In this document: in pieces, positions 62,544 through 64,000 of the stretch | Layout: every line of letters starts with the position of its first letter | Numbering within the stretch: the first letter of the stretch is position 1 | Source: Limnohabitans sp. Hippo3 | GTDB taxonomy: Bacteria; Pseudomonadota; Gammaproteobacteria; Burkholderiales; Burkholderiaceae_C | Length of the DNA: 64,000 bases | Assembly: GCF_003063665.1 (NCBI RefSeq) | Contig: NZ_NESF01000001.1 | Span: forward strand, 558,001 to 622,000 | Direction: 5' to 3' | Made by a program: the position numbers and the translations under genes | The notes under the pieces: generated by a model | Database searches by the model: none | What the model was told of the DNA's origin: nothing | What the model saw: the letters and a program-made list of their open reading frames with translations, nothing else

Positions 62544-64000
62544 TCAGCGAAGGTGTTCGAGTTCTTCCTGCACGATGCGCAGGACGGTGGCCTGAAGTTC
62601 AGGCGTGAGGGTGGACAACTGGCCTGCAGCCGCTGGCACACCCGAAGACAGTGCGGCACCCGAGGCCATGGCCCCGGCCCAGCCACCCGGCAGCGGAAAG
62701 GCGACGCGCTTCCAGTTGACCAGCAGCTCGGGGCCGACGTTGCAGTCCACCGAGCTTTTGCCTGCATACCCCGTGCCGATGGTGAAGGTGTAGGGCAAGC
62801 CGGTGTTGGCGCCCGTGCTGTCGTGCACCGTGGAGCCGTTGACCACCACGCGGTAGTAGTCGAGCGCTGCGCCCCAGACCACCGCTTGCTCGGCGCTGGC
62901 GGTATGGATGCTCGAGGTGTGGCCTGCGCCGCTGTGCTGCAGCATGAGGCGCGCCACGTCGACGGCCTGGTCCATGCCCGGCACCACCACACAGCCCAGA
63001 ATGGGCGAGAGCTTTTCCTTCAGCAGCACATGGCCCGGCTGCGGGTTGGCGATGGGGCAAACCAGCGCCTGGCAGTCGCGCGGCACCTGCACACCAGCGG
63101 CCTGGGCGATCTCAAACGCGGGGCTGCCCACCACCTTGCCGTTGAACTTGCCGCCGGGAAAGGCGTGGTGCTGGATCTTTTGTACTTCTTCCTCGGTGCA
63201 CACATGCGCACCCTGGCGGGCCAGGGCTTGTTGCATCTGTGCCGCGATGCCCGCGTGCAGCATGAGCACCGAAGGCGCCGAGCAGGGGCTGCCGTGGTCA
63301 AAGTTCTTGGCGGTGACGATGGTCTGTGCAGCGGCTTCGAGGTCGGCGCTGGCGTCCACATAAATCGGCACATTGCCCGAGCCCACGCCAATCGCGGGGT
63401 TGCCCGAGCCATAAGCCGCACGCACCATGGGCGTGCCGCCGGTGGCCAAAATCACGTCGGTGCGGGCGTCGCGCATCAGCGCGCCTGTGGCCTCGACCGT
63501 GGGGCGGGTCAGGATCTGCAGCGCATGGGCCGGGCCGCCGGCTTTTTCAATGGCCGCCTGCAATTCATTTGTCACGGCGGTGCAGCAGCCCAAAGCCACC
63601 GGGTGCGGCGAGATGACCAGCGCATTGCGCGTCATCAGGCACAGGATGGTCTTGAAGATGATGGTGGCCACCGGCGAGGTGGAGTTGGACAAGCCCACCA
63701 CCACACCGGCCGGGCGGCCAATCTCGACGATGCGCAAGGCATCGTTGCGGCGCACGCCGCCCAGGGCCACCTTGTCCCAGGCGTTGGGCGTGAGGGTGCA
63801 GGCGATCTGGTTCTTGGCGATCTTGTCGGCCACTTTGCCAATGCGGCTTTCGCGCACGGCCCACTCGGCATAAAACTCGGCACGCGGCAGCAAGGCCGCA
63901 GCCACTTCTTTGGCCACGCGCTTGGCTTCTTCTGGGGTCCACTGCGCGAGCGTGGCCGCGGCCTGCCGGGCGCGGCCCAGCAAGTCGCGGGCCTCCTGCA
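62544..64000 (-). CDS. CoA-acylating aldehyde dehydrogenase (EutE/PduP-like), N-terminus cut by window edge
   Basis: 484 codons are visible and the frame is still open at the window edge; the TTG at 63983 is unlikely to be the true start because Q-E-A-R-D precede it in frame. The enzyme converts an aldehyde and CoA to acyl-CoA with NAD+. ATGGTPMVRAAYGSGNPAIG, GVGSGNVPIYVDASADLEAA and the catalytic C (position 234 from the TTG, HGSPCSAPSV) follow the EutE/PduP family. The last 20 residues (LTPELQATVLRIVQEELEHL) form an amphipathic helix after a Gly/Ala-rich linker, a C-terminal encapsulation peptide candidate. It is the core metabolosome enzyme; the aldehyde source is upstream, outside the window. 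Confidence 0.93.
   Translation of the reverse strand, partial: QEARDLLGRARQAAATLAQWTPEEAKRVAKEVAAALLPRAEFYAEWAVRESRIGKVADKIAKNQIACTLTPNAWDKVALGGVRRNDALRIVEIGRPAGVVVGLSNSTSPVATIIFKTILCLMTRNALVISPHPVALGCCTAVTNELQAAIEKAGGPAHALQILTRPTVEATGALMRDARTDVILATGGTPMVRAAYGSGNPAIGVGSGNVPIYVDASADLEAAAQTIVTAKNFDHGSPCSAPSVLMLHAGIAAQMQQALARQGAHVCTEEEVQKIQHHAFPGGKFNGKVVGSPAFEIAQAAGVQVPRDCQALVCPIANPQPGHVLLKEKLSPILGCVVVPGMDQAVDVARLMLQHSGAGHTSSIHTASAEQAVVWGAALDYYRVVVNGSTVHDSTGANTGLPYTFTIGTGYAGKSSVDCNVGPELLVNWKRVAFPLPGGWAGAMASGAALSSGVPAAAGQLSTLTPELQATVLRIVQEELEHLR

Noticed and set aside
63983-63985. TTG at 63983 as the true start of the aldehyde dehydrogenase
   Set aside because: The frame stays open to the window edge and the family N-terminus is longer, so the gene is treated as partial.

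Overview
The window is a GC-rich (low 60s % by eye) betaproteobacterial chromosome segment, most likely from the family Comamonadaceae (Limnohabitans/Rhodoferax-like). The basis is protein-level resemblance: three Bug/TctC-type periplasmic binding proteins without nearby membrane partners, AlaS, GcvTHP, ComEC, MetY and a C-terminal TrmB fragment, all with betaproteobacterial-looking sequences. Gene density is high. I see no IS element, prophage, CRISPR array or rRNA operon. One tRNA gene (tRNA-Gly, CCC anticodon) is present. The genus is inference; no 16S gene is in the window.

Layout. 0-6.5 kb: end of trmB, an RluA-type pseudouridine synthase, alaS, gabD and a lone Bug protein. 6.7-8.7 kb: tRNA-Gly, an orphan ParB-like protein and a RodZ-like membrane HTH protein. 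8.7-15 kb: a 3-oxoacid CoA-transferase pair (scoAB) divergent from a PAS-LuxR regulator across a strong palindrome, two CMD-fold proteins, a TetR regulator divergent from a PF10118-type metal hydrolase, a hotdog thioesterase and an SDR. 15-20 kb: ETF-ubiquinone oxidoreductase and a TRAP transporter (dctPQM) with a terminator between P and Q. 19.9-27 kb: two tandem glycine riboswitches, one ahead of gcvT-gcvH-gcvP and one ahead of a DadA-like FAD amino-acid dehydrogenase plus a GNAT, which together form a glycine-responsive block. 27-38 kb: a J-domain protein, a B12-binding-type radical SAM protein, a tightly overlapping five-gene operon (FrnE-like DsbA, histidine phosphatase, DCC protein, FGE-like protein, SDR), an alpha/beta hydrolase, an MFS transporter, aroC and a CBS protein. 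37.5-45 kb: metY, a GNAT, a hydrolase-P450 pair, an Mpo1-like protein, YihY, a DUF2069 protein and an FAD-linked 2-hydroxyacid dehydrogenase. 45-46.4 kb: a lower-GC patch with a small ORF and an isolated short flagellin. 46.4-48.4 kb: thyA, folA and a DUF4337 protein. 48.4-55.2 kb: an IclR-controlled catabolic cluster (two Bug proteins, RraA-like aldolase, PGDH-like dehydrogenase, cyclase-family hydrolase, SMP-30 lactonase-like protein, an unknown 86-aa protein). 55.3-58.7 kb: xthA and comEC. 59.1-64 kb: a RidA protein, then a convergent bacterial microcompartment (BMC) operon running off the right edge.

The BMC operon is the most distinctive system. It encodes two tandem-domain BMC-T shell proteins of the CsoS1D/Haliangium double-stacking type, one BMC-H, one BMC-P (EutN/CcmL), a CoA-acylating aldehyde dehydrogenase with a C-terminal encapsulation-peptide-like helix, and a 321-residue protein combining an N-terminal amphipathic helix, an NTF2/SnoaL-like domain, a six-cysteine cluster and a C-terminal motif. 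I know of no described protein with that architecture. The signature enzyme that would name the substrate is not inside the window.

Mobile-type small repeats are scattered between genes: a GGAT-CCCG...CGGG-ATGAC hairpin family (four loci), a GGGGTCAGATCC inverted-repeat element inside the gcv operon, a 104-bp TGTAGGTCGG element, and two GCG...CGCTCCCAC hairpins.
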